Below, one piece after another: positions 1-11,481 of a stretch of 64,000 nucleotides of DNA (positions within the stretch are counted from its first letter, which is position 1; every line of letters begins with the position of its first letter). A program made the translations under genes and the position numbers. The stretch is from positions 62,001-126,000 of the forward strand of contig MEHQ01003590.1 of NCBI GenBank assembly GCA_008828725.1, read 5' to 3'. The notes under the pieces were generated by a model, which saw only the letters and a list, made by a program, of their open reading frames with translations, did not search any database and was not told where the DNA came from. This stretch comes from Saccharina japonica. Taxonomy: Eukaryota; Sar; Phaeophyceae; Laminariales; Laminariaceae.

Positions 1-149
1 ACTACTTTGAATTGCAAGGAACGGCAGGTTCGTGGGGTGCGTTTCTACATTGATTTTAGTATGAACGTGTTTTTGGCCCCGAACGGACCAGATATGCCTG
101 TTTTTGGCCGCCGCCCATAAAGTTATCTCTTTAGTTCTGCTCTCCGTTT

Positions 150-700
150 TTTAATTCGTTTTCGGTTTCCTGGACTATCAACAACGAAAAACGAAACCAT
201 TTCGTTTTCGATACCATTTTAGCCGATGTGTCCAAACAGAAACGAACTGTGAATAGCAAGATCCGGGCGAGAAGCAACTGAGAGCACGAGCTATGGGCCG
301 TTGAATTCGATAGTGGGAGGTCCTTGGGCCTCCCATGGAGGCGATCGCGGGTCCAACGTTGACGCCCCGGGATCAAAATTCAAATTATACTGAGAACGAA
401 CTTCCAACCTCATTCTCGAGGGCATCATGCTGAACTCTACTCAACTACTCTTCGATTTGTCTCGAACGCTGGGAAACAAAGGCCCTAGAGCGTCTGGGCT
501 GGTGTTGTGATTGGCCTGCTGGTTATTTGCAGGGGGGTCTATGCGGCTGTGTTGCCGTGGTAGCTGTTGGTTGCGAGCTGCGCGCGGCAGGCCTGATGTG
601 ATATGTTGACGTGGCTGCGCTGACCAGTAAGACACGCTGAATTGTTGCTGTTCGTGCTTTGGTTTTCCTTTTCGTTTTTCAGCAGTCAACACTTGTTTTT
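150..700. mobile_element. Decayed M1-family MITE inside duplication unit 1
   Basis: This block matches the interior of the intact element at 42273-42953, including the segments around GCCGATGTGTC, CCTAGAGCGTC and GTGGCTGCGCTGACCAGTA. Its terminal inverted repeats are degraded. The same block occurs at 3010-3560 in unit 2. It is non-coding. Confidence 0.7.
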
Positions 701-960
701 TCGTAATAAAATCGTCCTGTTGACCCTGGCAGCATCCAGGGGAGTCACAGGCCTATATCCTCAACCAGGAATGAAAATAGAATACGCGCGCACGACTTAC
801 CATTGAAACTTACAGATTTGAATGTAGTACCAGTGCACTTAAGCACGTGCATGACGTAGTACTAGGATTGTAATATCAACCCAAATACCACGCGTGATAT
901 GTTGATATACGTTGAGTTGATATATTATCAAGTATCGCATCAACACAAGGTTGATAAGTT

Positions 961-983
961 GATATATATATATATATATATAT
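961..983. repeat. (TA)n microsatellite
   Basis: A run of about eleven TA units, repeated at 3821-3843 in the second duplication unit with the same length. The equal length supports a very recent duplication or an assembly artefact. Confidence 0.9.
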
Positions 984-2240
984 GCATATATGCTCATCTA
1001 CGTTTGCTAGGGTGCTTCGAGGCCTCTTGGGCTCTCACTTCGCTTCAGACCGGAGTCACACTCGGGACCCGTTTCGACGGCCTCGCGTTCGCTTTCTCGC
1101 CCGCTCTTCTCGAGGGTCGCGTCCCTCAGCCTCCGCCCGTCACTTACCGCCCGTTCGCACTCTCGGGTGAAGCGCTGCCGCCGAGCGCGGCGACCTTCGA
1201 TCCGTGGGCTCTTACGAGACGGCGGGACATCGAGAATTTTTCTTCGAGGCAGAAAGGTTCTGTGCGGGACGTCGAGGTTGTTTCTGTTTCTCTGAGGCAG
1301 CACGATTATTTCGTGGTTGTTTCTTGGAGATCCGAGATATAGCGAGGTTCTACGTACGTTATTCTTCTGTGGATCTGTTTGGTGTTTGGTTCCAGCATCT
1401 CGTTTTTTTACTTGCCGGGAGCTTCGATATACATACATCGTATCATACGTCGTAGCTCTTTTCTTTGATAGCTCGGTCTCGTAAAAGTGACCGCTTACTC
1501 TCGACCACCTTCCTGGGCAGGTCGTCTTTAGCCCCTTCCATCTCCTCCGCCTTACCTCGTGGGAATGTGAGTGAGGACCCAAGTACAATACGATAACAAT
1601 TATTTCGGCTGAATAATAATACTGGGGATCTTTTAGTTTCCACGGGTTGAGTGCATTCATAGCTAGCTTTTCGCGGTGCGATCATTAATAGTACAGTAGT
1701 ATTAATAGTACCTGGTCGTATATAGTACTGCTGTAGTACTACTGTACAGCAGTAGTTTTAATAGTATCCACCGTACATGTAGGTACAGGACCTACAGCAG
1801 CAAGCAGCAGCAGCAGTTTGGACAAACTAAAAAACTCGGTTTCATAGATATTAAATACGAGCAATGTTTTTCTCGGCCGAGTTATCACTGCTGTACCAGG
1901 TATAGTAGAAGTAAATCAGGCCTTCAAATTGCAAAATGATATTTTAGGTGAGGTGCTCAACGACCGACTATAGATTGAATCACCTGAGTTCGAATTCCAC
2001 ATCTACCAAGGGCGTAAAAAAAAAAGAGAAGGCGATACCACAATCGGAAGGGCGTAAAAGAAAAGAGAATACCACAATCGTAGGAAGGTCGGAATGAAAA
2101 ACAAACCGGATCGCTGTGATCACAAGACGAAATGAGCCAAAACCATTATTTTTTCGTTTTTTGTTCCCTTTTTTTCAAGTTGGTTTTAGAGACCCCCCCT
2201 ATTTGTTTTTCGCTGGTGGGGGGAAGGGGGGGGGGGGGGT

Positions 2241-2860
2241 AATTAAAAAAAAAAACTTGACTTATTGTTTTCTGGGATCACAACGGTCCGGTTTCTTCCC
2301 TCCAATATAGGGAGGGGGGGGGTGTGGTGTCGATAACTTTTTTTTTTGTGCACCCTTGTGATACCTGGTATGAACTACCTGGCACGTACGTATGATGTCA
2401 TACGTAGAGCTGGCGAGACGAGGAATTGTGTATTTATTGCATGTATGATACCATAGAGCTGATGAGACGAAGCCCTGCCGTAGTACTTGACGTATGTATA
2501 TGGTACTGGTATGTACGACATGAATAGACCCATAGACCCGCGTATGTACGAGTAAGGTACCTGGCGATGGTATACTGATGGTGTATCACACCGTCGAACT
2601 CTATCATAGAGTTGATGACACGACTCCCCCGTCGTAGAAGCTGTGTTTTCTGGTACAGNTATCTAGATAATATATTATATCATGCGATATATCGTGATAT
2701 CATATCCGATATCATGCGATATCACAAGATACGGCATATGTAGATATTGTATCCATATCCCGATTTTTGGGGACTGATATTGAGATATCGTATCCCATCG
2801 TTTTTTTTCTCGATACTGAACACAAGGAGGGGTGACGCTCGCCATTCGGGTGCAAAAACA
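2241..2860. other. Spacer between the duplicated units, with one N
   Basis: No gene seen. It starts with poly-G runs and a block (about 2230-2330) that recurs at 5695-5800, then has AT-rich sequence with many TACGTA, TACCTGG and GATATC-type short palindromes. A single unresolved base (N) lies at 2659, next to TATCTAGATAATATATTA-like sequence. Confidence 0.8.
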
Positions 2861-5101
2861 ACTACTTTGAATTGCAAGGAACGGCAGGTTCGTGGGGTGC
2901 GTTTTAAACTTGATTTTAGTATGTACCTGTTTTTGGCCCCGAACGGACCAGATATGCCTGTTTTTGGCCGCCGCCCATAAAGTTATCTCTTTAGTTCTGC
3001 TCTCCGTTTTTTAATTCGTTTTCGGTTTCCTGGACTATCAACAACGAAAAACGAAACCATTTCGTTTTCGATACCATTTTAGCCGATGTGTCCAAACAGA
3101 AACGAACTGTGAATAGCAAGATCCGGGCGAGAAGCAACTGAGAGCACGAGCTATGGGCCGTTGAATTCGATAGTGGGAGGTCCTTGGGCCTCCCATGGAG
3201 GCGATCGCGGGTCCAACGTTGACGCCCCGGGATCAAAATTCAAATTATACTGAGAACGAACTTCCAACCTCATTCTCGAGGGCATCATGCTGAACTCTAC
3301 TCAACTACTCTTCGATTTGTCTCGAACGCTGGGAAACAAAGGCCCTAGAGCGTCTGGGCTGGTGTTGTGATTGGCCTGCTGGTTATTTGCAGGGGGGTCT
3401 ATGCGGCTGTGTTGCCGTGGTAGCTGTTGGTTGCGAGCTGCGCGCGGCAGGCCTGATGTGATATGTTGACGTGGCTGCGCTGACCAGTAAGACACGCTGA
3501 ATTGTTGCTGTTCGTGCTTTGGTTTTCCTTTTCGTTTTTCAGCAGTCAACACTTGTTTTTTCGTAATAAAATCGTCCTGTTGACCCTGGCAGCATCCAGG
3601 GGAGTCACAGGCCTATATCCTCAACCAGGAATGAAAATAGAATACGCGCGCACGACTTACCATTGAAACTTACAGATTTGAATGTAGTACCAGTGCACTT
3701 AAGCACGTGCATGACGTAGTACTAGGATTGTAATATCAACCCAAATACCACGCGTGATATGTTGATATACGTTGAGTTGATATATTATCAAGTATCGCAT
3801 CAACACAAGGTTGATAAGTTGATATATATATATATATATATATGCATATATGCTCATCTACGTTTGCTAGGGTGCTTCGAGGCCTCTTGGGCTCTCACTT
3901 CGCTTCAGACCGGAGTCACACTCGGGACCCGTTTCGACGGCCTCGCGTTCGCTTTCTCGCCCGCTCTTCTCGAGGGTCGCGTCCCTCAGCCTCCGCCCGT
4001 CACTTACCGCCCGTTCGCACTCTCGGGTGAAGCGCTGCCGCCGAGCGCGGCGACCTTCGATCCGTGGGCTCTTACGAGACGGCGGGACATCGAGAATTTT
4101 TCTTCGAGGCAGAAAGGTTCTGTGCGGGACGTCGAGGTTGTTTCTGTTTCTCTGAGGCAGCACGATTATTTCGTGGTTGTTTCTTGGAGATCCGAGATAT
4201 AGCGAGGTTCTACGTACGTTATTCTTCTGTGGATCTGTTTGGTGTTTGGTTCCAGCATCTCGTTTTTTTACTTGCCGGGAGCTTCGATATACATACATCG
4301 TATCATACGTCGTAGCTCTTTTCTTTGATAGCTCGGTCTCGTAAAAGTGACCGCTTACTCTCGACCACCTTCCTGGGCAGGTCGTCTTTAGCCCCTTCCA
4401 TCTCCTCCGCCTTACCTCGTGGGAATGTGAGTGAGGACCCAAGTACAATACGATAACAATTATTTCGGCTGAATAATAATACTGGGGATCTTTTAGTTTC
4501 CACGGGTTGAGTGCATTCATAGCTAGCTTTTCGCGGTGCGATCATTAATAGTACAGTAGTATTAATAGTACCTGGTCGTATATAGTACTGCTGTAGTACT
4601 ACTGTACAGCAGTAGTTTTAATAGTATCCACCGTACATGTAGGTACAGGACCTACAGCAGCAAGCAGCAGCAGCAGTTTGGACAAACTAAAAAACTCGGT
4701 TTCATAGATATTAAATACGAGCAATGTTTTTCTCGGCCGAGTTATCACTGCTGTACCAGGTATAGTAGAAGTAAATCAGGCCTTCAAATTGCAAAATGAT
4801 ATTTTAGGTGAGGTGCTCAACGACCGACTACAGATTGAATCACCTGAGTTCGAATTCCACATCTACCAAGGGCGTAAAAAAAAAAGAGAAGGCGATACCA
4901 CAATCGGAAGGGCGTAAAAGAAAAGAGAATACCACAATCGTAGGAAGGTCGGAATGAAAAACAAACCGGATCGCTGTGATCACAAGACGAAATGAGCCAA
5001 AACCATTATTTTTTCGTTTTTTGTTCCCTTGTTTTAATTAACTTGGTTTTAGAGACCCCCCCTATTTGTTTTCCTCTGGTGGGAGGGAGGGGGGGGGGGG
5101 G
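2861..5101. repeat. Tandem duplication, unit 2
   Basis: Second copy of the unit starting at base 1, in the same orientation. Homology fades at the poly-G run near 5090-5102, where an indel shifts the offset from 2860 to 2863. The MITE-related block is at about 3010-3560 and the TA tract at 3822-3843. No protein domain was recognised. Confidence 0.93.
3010..3560. mobile_element. Decayed M1-family MITE inside duplication unit 2
   Basis: Duplicate of the 150-700 block, so it arose by the segmental duplication and not by a separate insertion. It resembles the intact element at 42273-42953. Confidence 0.7.
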
Positions 5102-5974
5102 TGTACTTCATTTTCATGCATGGCCGTAGTCGTATGACCATAGACCCTCGCATCCCTACGATGCCGGGACGGAGCATGTCGGGTTTTCACCGACCAGGCA
5201 GACATTGCTAGCACCAAGCGCGAAGCGCCGTGAGGTGTTGGGCGAGTCGCATGAAGGGTGAGCTGCATCCTACTAAGAACCGCTTGTCAGGCGGACTTGC
5301 ATATGGATGACAGCTTCAATGAGTTAATTTAATGTCTGGTGTGGCTACTTCCTGAGACAGCAATGAGAGCACTATGTATCTGCCTCATGAATGCCTTACC
5401 ATATCACACTACGTGATACGATCATTCCCCTTGTGCGGAGTTGAGGTTCCCGACCCCGCACAAATGATCTACTCGGCCGCCAGCCTTGGGTAACCGCCAA
5501 AAAAAAACAAGAAAAAAAACGGTACCCTGGTTGTCTAGCTCACGCAGTGAGAGGCATGTTTTACAGCGTCGTAGCCAGGCGACGCCAACCCAACCCATCA
5601 ATATATCATATATGACGGGGGGGGGGGTGGGGGGGGGTACTTCCTATTCATGCATGGCCGTAGTCGTATGACCATAGACCCTCGGTGGGGGGTGGGGGGG
5701 GTACTTAAATCAAAAGTTGACATATTGTTTCCTGGGATCACAACGGTCCGGTCCTTCCCTCCAATATAAGGGGGGGGGGGGGGGTAGTGGGGTGTCTGGG
5801 ATTCAGATCCGCGCATACACTTGCATCCACTCTTTTTTTTTTCGGTTTTTTTTTGTCTCGGATCTGATTGTTGAATATTATTACCTATGTTACTCATTAT
5901 GTATGTGTTCCTACCGGCTGTTGGCAACGATCTTACACAATTGTAATCATATCATACGTACGTACTCTACATGG
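5102..5974. repeat. Poly-G associated repeats, no gene
   Basis: The block at 5103-5150 (CATTTTCATGCATGGCCGTA then CCATAGACCCTCG) recurs at 5640-5684 and at 40905-40960. Each copy starts beside a poly-G run. The block at 5695-5800 matches 2230-2330. Poly-G runs lie at about 5089-5102, 5617-5638, 5685-5702 and 5769-5785. No coding region was recognised. Confidence 0.75.
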
Positions 5975-6604
5975 ATGATATATTTTAGTGTGCAAAACTG
6001 GAGGTACTGCAAGAAAAAACAGATAAAAAGGGAACGAAGGAGGAAAAGGAGGGGACGGGCGAAGCACAGGCTGGCTAGGAGAGCACCAAGCATCGCCCGG
6101 GAGAGGCAGCAGGGTAGACTTGTCAGGGTTGAAACCTGGAATGTGCGGACTCTGGCTGTAAAAGGGGCTAACGGCTATGGGAGAACCTGCAGCATCCTGT
6201 ACGAGGCAGCGAGACAAAACGTTTCGTTGTTAGGGCTACAAGAGACAAGGAGGGCAGGCCGAACGGGGTTCACAGCAGCGGGGTTCCGGGTGTTCTGCTG
6301 TGGCACGGAGACAGGTGGAACACACGGTGTGGGAATAGCTGTTAAAGAACCAGTGTGCAGGAACTCTGCGTACACCGCTGAATATATCGATGAACGCCTT
6401 ATGGCCATGAGGTTTGAGACAACGGGCCACCGCGGAGCGGTTAACTTCATAGCTGCGTACGCCCCAACAGAGGTCGCAACCGCCGACAGCAAGCATAGGT
6501 TCTGGGAAAACTTGGCAGCCTCGTGCGGGGGATCCCTGCCAACGGGTGTTGTGTATGTATTGATGGACGCCAATGCGCGGACGGGAGAGAGGGTGGATGG
6601 ATGA
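5975..6604 (+). pseudogene. LINE endonuclease domain, C-terminally deleted
   Basis: The frame shows the exonuclease-endonuclease-phosphatase signature: ETWNVRTL, then LLGLQETRR about 55 residues on, AYAPTE, and LMDANARTG, which is the usual D-x-N motif. In the family this domain nicks target DNA to prime reverse transcription. The conserved second half (the NG and SDHR-type motifs) is missing: the frame stops at 6604, and the next LINE sequence, in another frame from about 6600, already reads as the linker before the RT. I infer an internal deletion of some 150 or more codons at about 6600. A basic stretch rich in K and R precedes the domain. Confidence 0.8.
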
Positions 6605-8912
6605 TGTTTACCAATGCCCTCCTCGACGCGGCGCAGACGGTACTACCCGAGGAACCGCGGAGACGACGCACGCGGGAGTGGTGTGAGACCCCAGTGACGA
6701 GAGCAGCTTTAGAGGAGGCCCTTGCCAAGCGGCGGGAAGCGCGCCGCGCGATGAGGGCCAATTGGACCACAACGACATGGAGGACCCTCAAAAGCAGCAT
6801 GTATGGGAGTGACCGCAGCAGTCGAAACGGGCATCTATGCCCACCTCGACAGGTACGTGGCGGAGCTCGAAGCGGTCTACAAGGACCGCGACATGAGAGG
6901 GCTGTACAAACACCTTAAGAGATCAGTGGGCCTCAGCGGGAGACAAGCGGGGGGGCAGCAGTTCGTCACGGACGAGAATGGCGTGCTGCTCCGGAGCAAG
7001 GAAGACATCCTCCAGCGGTGGGCGGGGTTCTTCGCCACCCTCCTCAACACCAAGTCCCCCACCCTGAACCCAGACATCGCCGAACAAGTGACGCAACGAC
7101 CAGCGACGCGAGCCACACGACTGTTGGGAGCGGCGCCAGACCTCAAGGAGGTGGAACGGGCAACGAAGGGCCTGCAGAACTGGAAGGCACCCGGCCATGA
7201 CTCCCTCCCTGCCGAGTTGCTCAAGATCGATGACGACGAACCCGTCGTCCTGGAGCGTCTTCATGCCATCCTCGTCGACGTGTGGAACGGAGGAGAGATC
7301 CCGCAAGAGTGGAAATATGCAACTATCAAAGTGCTGTACAAGAATTGCGACCGGTCCAACTGCAACAACTTCAGGGGGTTCTCGCTACTATCGCACGTAG
7401 GCAAAGTCCCAGCCAAATTCATCACCAACCGCCTAAGCGCCTTCTACGAAGCCAACAACATCCTCCCGGAGGAACAGTGCGGTTTCCGACCTGGTCGATC
7501 CACAATATGCATGCTGTTCGTCGTGCGCCGACTCCAGGAAGTAGGGCGGAGAAGGAGAATACCGCTCTACATGTGCTTCGTCGACCTACAAAAGGCCTAT
7601 GACTCGGTGAACCGAGAGCTGCTGTGAAAGGTGCTGGCCAGGGCCGGGATTTCTGCGGAGATGGTCGCCGTCATCCGCCAATTCCACGACGGAATGCGGG
7701 CCCGGGTGCGCATGGACGATGGAGAACTGTCGGACTGGTTCCTGGTCACGCAGGGCTTGCGACAAGGGTGTGTGCTGTCCCCACTGCTCTTCATCGTTTT
7801 CTTCGCCGCGGCCCTAGAGGTCGTTATCGTACGATTCAGCGAGGACGATGGTATGATGCAGAACATAGTGCTCCTGAAGGAGGAGACGGGAGGTGGGGCG
7901 GAGACACCACTTGATCGCGTACGGAGGGCGGTGTGGGTGATGCTGTATGCCGATGACGCCGGCGTTGTATCGAGGTCCGCCGACGGACTGGCGAGGACAA
8001 TGACCATTATCGTGCAGGGGTTTGGGGAGTTCGGGCTGACGGTGTCGGAGAAGAAGACGGAGGCTCTCTTGATCCGCGTAAAGGAGAAGCAGTCAACACC
8101 GCCCCGGCCGCCGCTGATCATCAAAGCAGCGGGGCAGCGATACACCCAAACCCTCGAGTTCCGGTACCTGGGCGGCCTCGTCAACGAACATGGCGACCTC
8201 ACCCGGGAGATCAACGTCAGGAGCAGAGCAGCGTCGGCGTGCGTCAGGAGGTATGGCCCGGAGCTCTTCGATAGGCCGGGAGCACCGTTTCGACTCAAGG
8301 CCCGCCTGCTTCAAGCGGAGGCGATGGGGGCACTGCTGTACGGTTGCATGACATGGGCCCGACGTCGCGACCACTACCGACTGCTGCGGACGATACACCA
8401 CAGGCTGCTGCTGCGAGTTGTGGGTACCAGCGCAAGCAAGGCATCTACCGGCAGCTGTCCTACGCCCAGGCCCTGAAGAGGGTCGGGTGTCAGAGCGTGG
8501 AAGCCACTGCCCGGCAGCGGCGCCTGCTGTTCGCGGGGGCCGTGGCAAGGCAGCCAGACGGGCGACTCCCGAAACGACTGATGTTCGGCGAGCTGGTTGG
8601 GGGGAGGACCCGGGCGCGGGGTGCCCGGAGCAGAACTGGCAGACGTGCCTGAAGGACGACTTCAAGGCGTTCGGAGCCACACACGGCTCTACGGACGACG
8701 AGAGATGTGCCTTCGGAGTCCCGAATTCAGTTTAAACGGAAGCAGCGAAGGTGAAGGGAGGCAGGCAGTGGTACAAGGTTGTGCTGCAGGGAACTGAGAA
8801 GTTCATGACCTCCTGGCACAAGGACGAAGAGGAGGCCAGCCGAAAACGAGCGACTAAGCGAGACGAAGAGCGCAGCAATAATAAAGAGACGCCAAGAACC
8901 AACGGGACGTGA
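6605..8912 (+). pseudogene. LINE reverse transcriptase, frameshifted and with stops
   Basis: The RT reads across frames. The linker is at 6605-6800. The core at 6803-8450 contains [54 protein letters not shown] and the catalytic YADDAGVVS box. A TGA at 7625-7627 interrupts the same frame just after AYDSVNRELL. Frameshifts follow near 8430 and 8620. A TAA at 8733-8735 precedes the last in-frame stretch, which ends at TGA 8910-8912. The tail contains the RLLFAGAVARQPDGRLPKRL segment also found in the second LINE ([20 protein letters not shown]). It would copy LINE RNA by target-primed reverse transcription if intact; it cannot be functional as read. Confidence 0.87.
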
Positions 8913-9008
8913 GGGGTGCGGAAGAAGGACGAATCAGTGAGGCAAGAAAACAAGCGAAAAATGTCGAACCGAGTGGCGCGATATGTGCCGGATTGACTCT
9001 CCTGGACT

Positions 9009-9044
9009 GTTTGTTTGTTTGTTTGTTTGTTTGTTTGTTTGTTC
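9009..9044. repeat. (GTTT)n microsatellite in LINE 3' UTR
   Basis: About nine GTTT units lie shortly after the last RT codons. Imperfect T-rich GTTT/CTTT sequence continues to about 9200. Confidence 0.9.
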
Positions 9045-9660
9045 GTTTTGCTTTGTTTTTTCCCCTTCCCCCACCGCCGCACCATTGCACCACCCCCTCG
9101 GAATGACGTGTCTGTGCTATCTCTGTGGTCTTGTTTGTTTGGGTGTTTGCTTGTACTTTTGACTTGTCTCTTTGTCTTTGCCTTTGTCTTTTTCCCTTCG
9201 ATTGTTTTTTACCTTTTGCAGTTACACTGCTCGCAGGCCGGGGGTACATCAGTAGCACGGGACCATAGTTCCCTTCCCCCGTATCATGTCTGCGTTTATA
9301 ATCGGGGTGGAGGACTCGATTTGTTTGCCTGACCGGCGTGAACCCGGCACGGAACACCCCGGCATTATAGGGGCACCAAGATAGAATCAGGGGGCGTGTA
9401 CCCCCGATTGGTGATGTTGACTTTTCCATTTTTATTTTTACCTTCACATAGCGTGTGGAGGGGAGCGGAGGGCTCCAGACTATCTGTTTTCGACTGACTT
9501 TGATCACTTTGCGGACCCTTTGGGTTCCACTTTTATTTCAGTATACCTTTTTTGGGTAAGTTAGCCTGTGACCGCGGGAATCGACCGTGTCAAGTGCTGG
9601 ATTAGTACGGACAGATAGAAGTACTGGATAGAGAGACCGGCACGGTTTTCAATGCGAAGA

Positions 9661-9667
9661 CAACAAT

Positions 9668-9723
<56 letters not shown>
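9661..9723. repeat. (CAA)n tract, LINE 3' terminus
   Basis: About twenty CAA/ACA units end the LINE. The preceding bases read ATGCGAAGACAACAA; the second LINE ends with ATGTGAAGACAACAA on its own strand. The tract is therefore best read as the 3' tail of this LINE family and not an unrelated microsatellite. Confidence 0.85.
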
Positions 9724-9889
9724 CTGCGCGTATTGGCAGTAATATACTAAAAACAATAATAAAAAACGACAGCTGTGAGGTCGAGGATTTCGTCGAAACT
9801 CATATTTGCTTGCTGAGTGTAAGACTTCGATCGCGCGTACTTACGGGTTGTATCAGGGTCCGTTGCACACACCAAAACTGCGCCCATGG

Positions 9890-10340
9890 TGCATTTCTAA
9901 GACTGAGACTGAAAAACAGACGAGGTTGGTAACTGAGCATCAACACTTTTCAGCCTGTCTGTGTCTTCTTCTTCCTGCAACACTTGGCATTGCCTTGATT
10001 ATGTACGTATGTAGGTATCATATGTCAAAACACGAGCGTGAGCCATCACATTGTCCTAAATCTTACCAGGTACCAGGTACCAGGTACGCCTTATTATCCT
10101 GAGAACTGAGGCTATTCGGTGAAAACAAAAACGACTGGTGGTGATGATGCATTTCTGAGACCGAGACTGGGAAATGAGGTAGCGAACTGGAAATTTAACA
10201 CTTAGCATTTGTTTCTTCTACCGGTAACACTTAGCATTGCCTTGATTATATACGTATTTGTCAGGTATCTATATCGAAACACGAGCAAGCGCCATCACAT
10301 TAAATTGTCGTAAGGATGATACGAGGTATACCAGGTACCA
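9890..10340. repeat. Diverged direct repeat pair (about 9890-10085 and 10145-10340)
   Basis: Both copies share CATTGCCTTGATTAT, an ACACGAGC-GCCATCACATT segment and an ending with ACCAGGTACC. The period is about 254 bases. Non-coding as far as I can see. Confidence 0.7.
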
Positions 10341-10369
10341 CCTAAATTTTGTATATTTTCCTACCCGGA

Positions 10370-10401
10370 GCATGGGTGCCGGCGAATGCCGGCACCCATG
10401 C
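10370..10401. other. Perfect 14-bp hairpin with GAAT loop
   Basis: GCATGGGTGCCGGC (10370-10383) pairs perfectly with 10388-10401 across a GAAT loop. It is GC-rich in an AT-rich setting. It resembles the 3' hairpin of Helitrons, but I find no CTRR end just after it on either strand, so I leave it as an unexplained hairpin. Confidence 0.85.
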
Positions 10402-10411
10402 GGAGCCGTTG

Positions 10412-10753
10412 TATCAACTTATCATGATATATCATATCAAGTGAAATTTCGTGATAACTTGATATTTTCAGACATTAAAAGAGGCGTTTGCGTCATGTAA
10501 CACCATTTTTGTGCGGCCCAACCATATGCCGCGCATCCATATGACGCGCGTCGGCAAAACGAACTAGTAAACTACCTAGACAAGGCGTACGGTACAACCA
10601 CAAACCACACACGGCTGATAAGTTGATATCAACTTATCATCATATATCATATCAAGTGAAATTCCGTGATAAGTTGATATTTTCAGAAACATTAAAAGGC
10701 GTTTGCGTCATGTAACGTTATATTTGTGCGGCCGAACCATATGCCCCGCATCC
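10412..10753. repeat. Direct repeat pair (10412-10545 and 10627-10753)
   Basis: Two copies about 215 bases apart share TATCAACTTATCAT, ATATCATATCAAGTGAAATT, GCGTTTGCGTCATGTAAC and CATATGCC-CGCATCC. TGATATC/GATATCA-type palindromes are dense here. No gene seen. Confidence 0.8.
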
Positions 10754-10903
10754 AAAAATATCAAGATATCATGATAATCTGATAAATCGATATACCATCA
10801 TATCATGATAATATTACGTCGATTCCGTCCAAAATATCAAGTATCATATAAACCCCGTATTAGGGTTGATACACAATCCTAAGTAGTACACTACCGGCCC
10901 TCT

Positions 10904-11058
10904 CATAAGAAAGTGCCCCACAAGAAACTCAGCCTAAACATTACGGGGTAAATAAGAAAGTCGACAGTTATAATACTGAAGTTAGTGTGGTACACACCCC
11001 TTTCTCAAATACGAAAGTCAGCCTAAGCCCCATTTCTGGTTTCTTATGAGCGGGCCGG
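10904..11058. mobile_element. 155-bp TA-flanked MITE (mariner-like)
   Basis: The ends are CCGGCCCTCTCATAAGAAA on the left and, read inverted, CCGGCCCGCTCATAAGAAA on the right, a 19-bp inverted repeat with one mismatch. TA lies on both sides (10902-10903 and 11059-11060). Size, TIR and TA target duplication are typical of non-autonomous Tc1/mariner derivatives. It has no coding capacity. Confidence 0.8.
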
Positions 11059-11129
11059 TATTGTACGCAGCTTGCAAAGTTGATTTGCAATCATTCAATT
11101 GGTCGTACTCACAGCTGATGTATTAAACA

Positions 11130-11205
11130 AAAAAAAGTTGGAAATCGTTGATTTTCTCAGAACAAAAAAAAGAAGGGGAACACGTTTGTGCCAGGAACCA
11201 ATAAG
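11130..11205 (+). mobile_element. Left half of M1-family MITE, split by the YR element
   Basis: GTTGGAAATC-TTGATTTTCTCAG and ACACGTTTGTGCCAGG match 42823-42890 of the intact M1 element. The match stops at CCAATAAG, exactly where the A1 repeat of the YR retrotransposon starts. The missing right half is at 24273-24332. Confidence 0.85.
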
Positions 11206-11481
11206 TTGTAGGTTTCCGCAGGAAACTGGCGTTTGTGGGGCGGTTGGAATTCGAGCAACGGAAACATATTTGCGTAGTAGGCCGACGCGAGTGCTCGACT
11301 CAGGAAGCGTCCAGTCTCCGTCGGCACAAGACAGTGAGGACAGCGAGCTCGTACAAGATGACAAAGGACACGTTGGAGAGAGCTGATCTGCCTTCACTCG
11401 TATAGCTGGTCCTTCCGGTTTGTGTTTATTTCTACTTCTGCGTGTAGAAGACAGCGAGACAAGTTTGTATTGATCGACTTT
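11206..11481 (+). repeat. A1 split direct repeat
   Basis: Begins TTGTAGGTTTCCGCAGG and ends ATTGATCGACTTT. It matches A2 at 23651-23935 closely, including CAGGAAGCGTCCAGTCTCCG and GAGAGCTGATCTGCCTTCAC. It is the 5' terminus of the YR element. Confidence 0.9.

Larger units (their letters stand above)
1..2240. repeat. Tandem duplication, unit 1 (left edge outside window)
   Basis: Bases 1 to about 2240 recur at 2861 to about 5101 with an offset of 2860. The copies are almost identical: I see a few changes near 45-66, one T/C change at 1971 against 4831, and divergence only at the poly-G end. The unit holds a MITE-related block (about 150-700), a TA microsatellite, a TAGTAC-rich stretch and a tRNA-like patch near 1935-2010. 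Open frames in it lack recognisable domains. It is either a recent segmental duplication or an assembly duplication. Confidence 0.93.
5975..9723 (+). mobile_element. LINE-1 copy of this window: decayed non-LTR retrotransposon
   Basis: Order: apurinic-type endonuclease fragment, linker, reverse transcriptase with YADD, C-terminal region, 3' UTR with (GTTT)n, and a terminal (CAA)n tract. The 3' end motif GAAGACAACAA just before the CAA run is shared with the second LINE at 18233-20802. The 5' boundary is not sharp; 5975 is the first in-frame ATG before the endonuclease. Domain order fits EN-bearing LINEs, but the clade (RTE-like or other) cannot be settled by eye. Confidence 0.85.

Noticed and set aside
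1007..1660. Open frame of 217 codons on the minus strand, duplicated at 3867-4520
   Set aside because: It is repeated only because the DNA is duplicated; it is rich in R/S with no domain, and overlaps other frames of similar length.
1935..2010. Possible tRNA gene (GAGTTCGAATTCC), also at 4795-4870
   Set aside because: The T loop is present but the stems do not pair and no acceptor stem closes; at most a SINE head.
8854..9507. 217-codon open frame on the minus strand
   Set aside because: Lies antisense to the LINE 3' UTR and is dominated by translation of the GTTT microsatellite.
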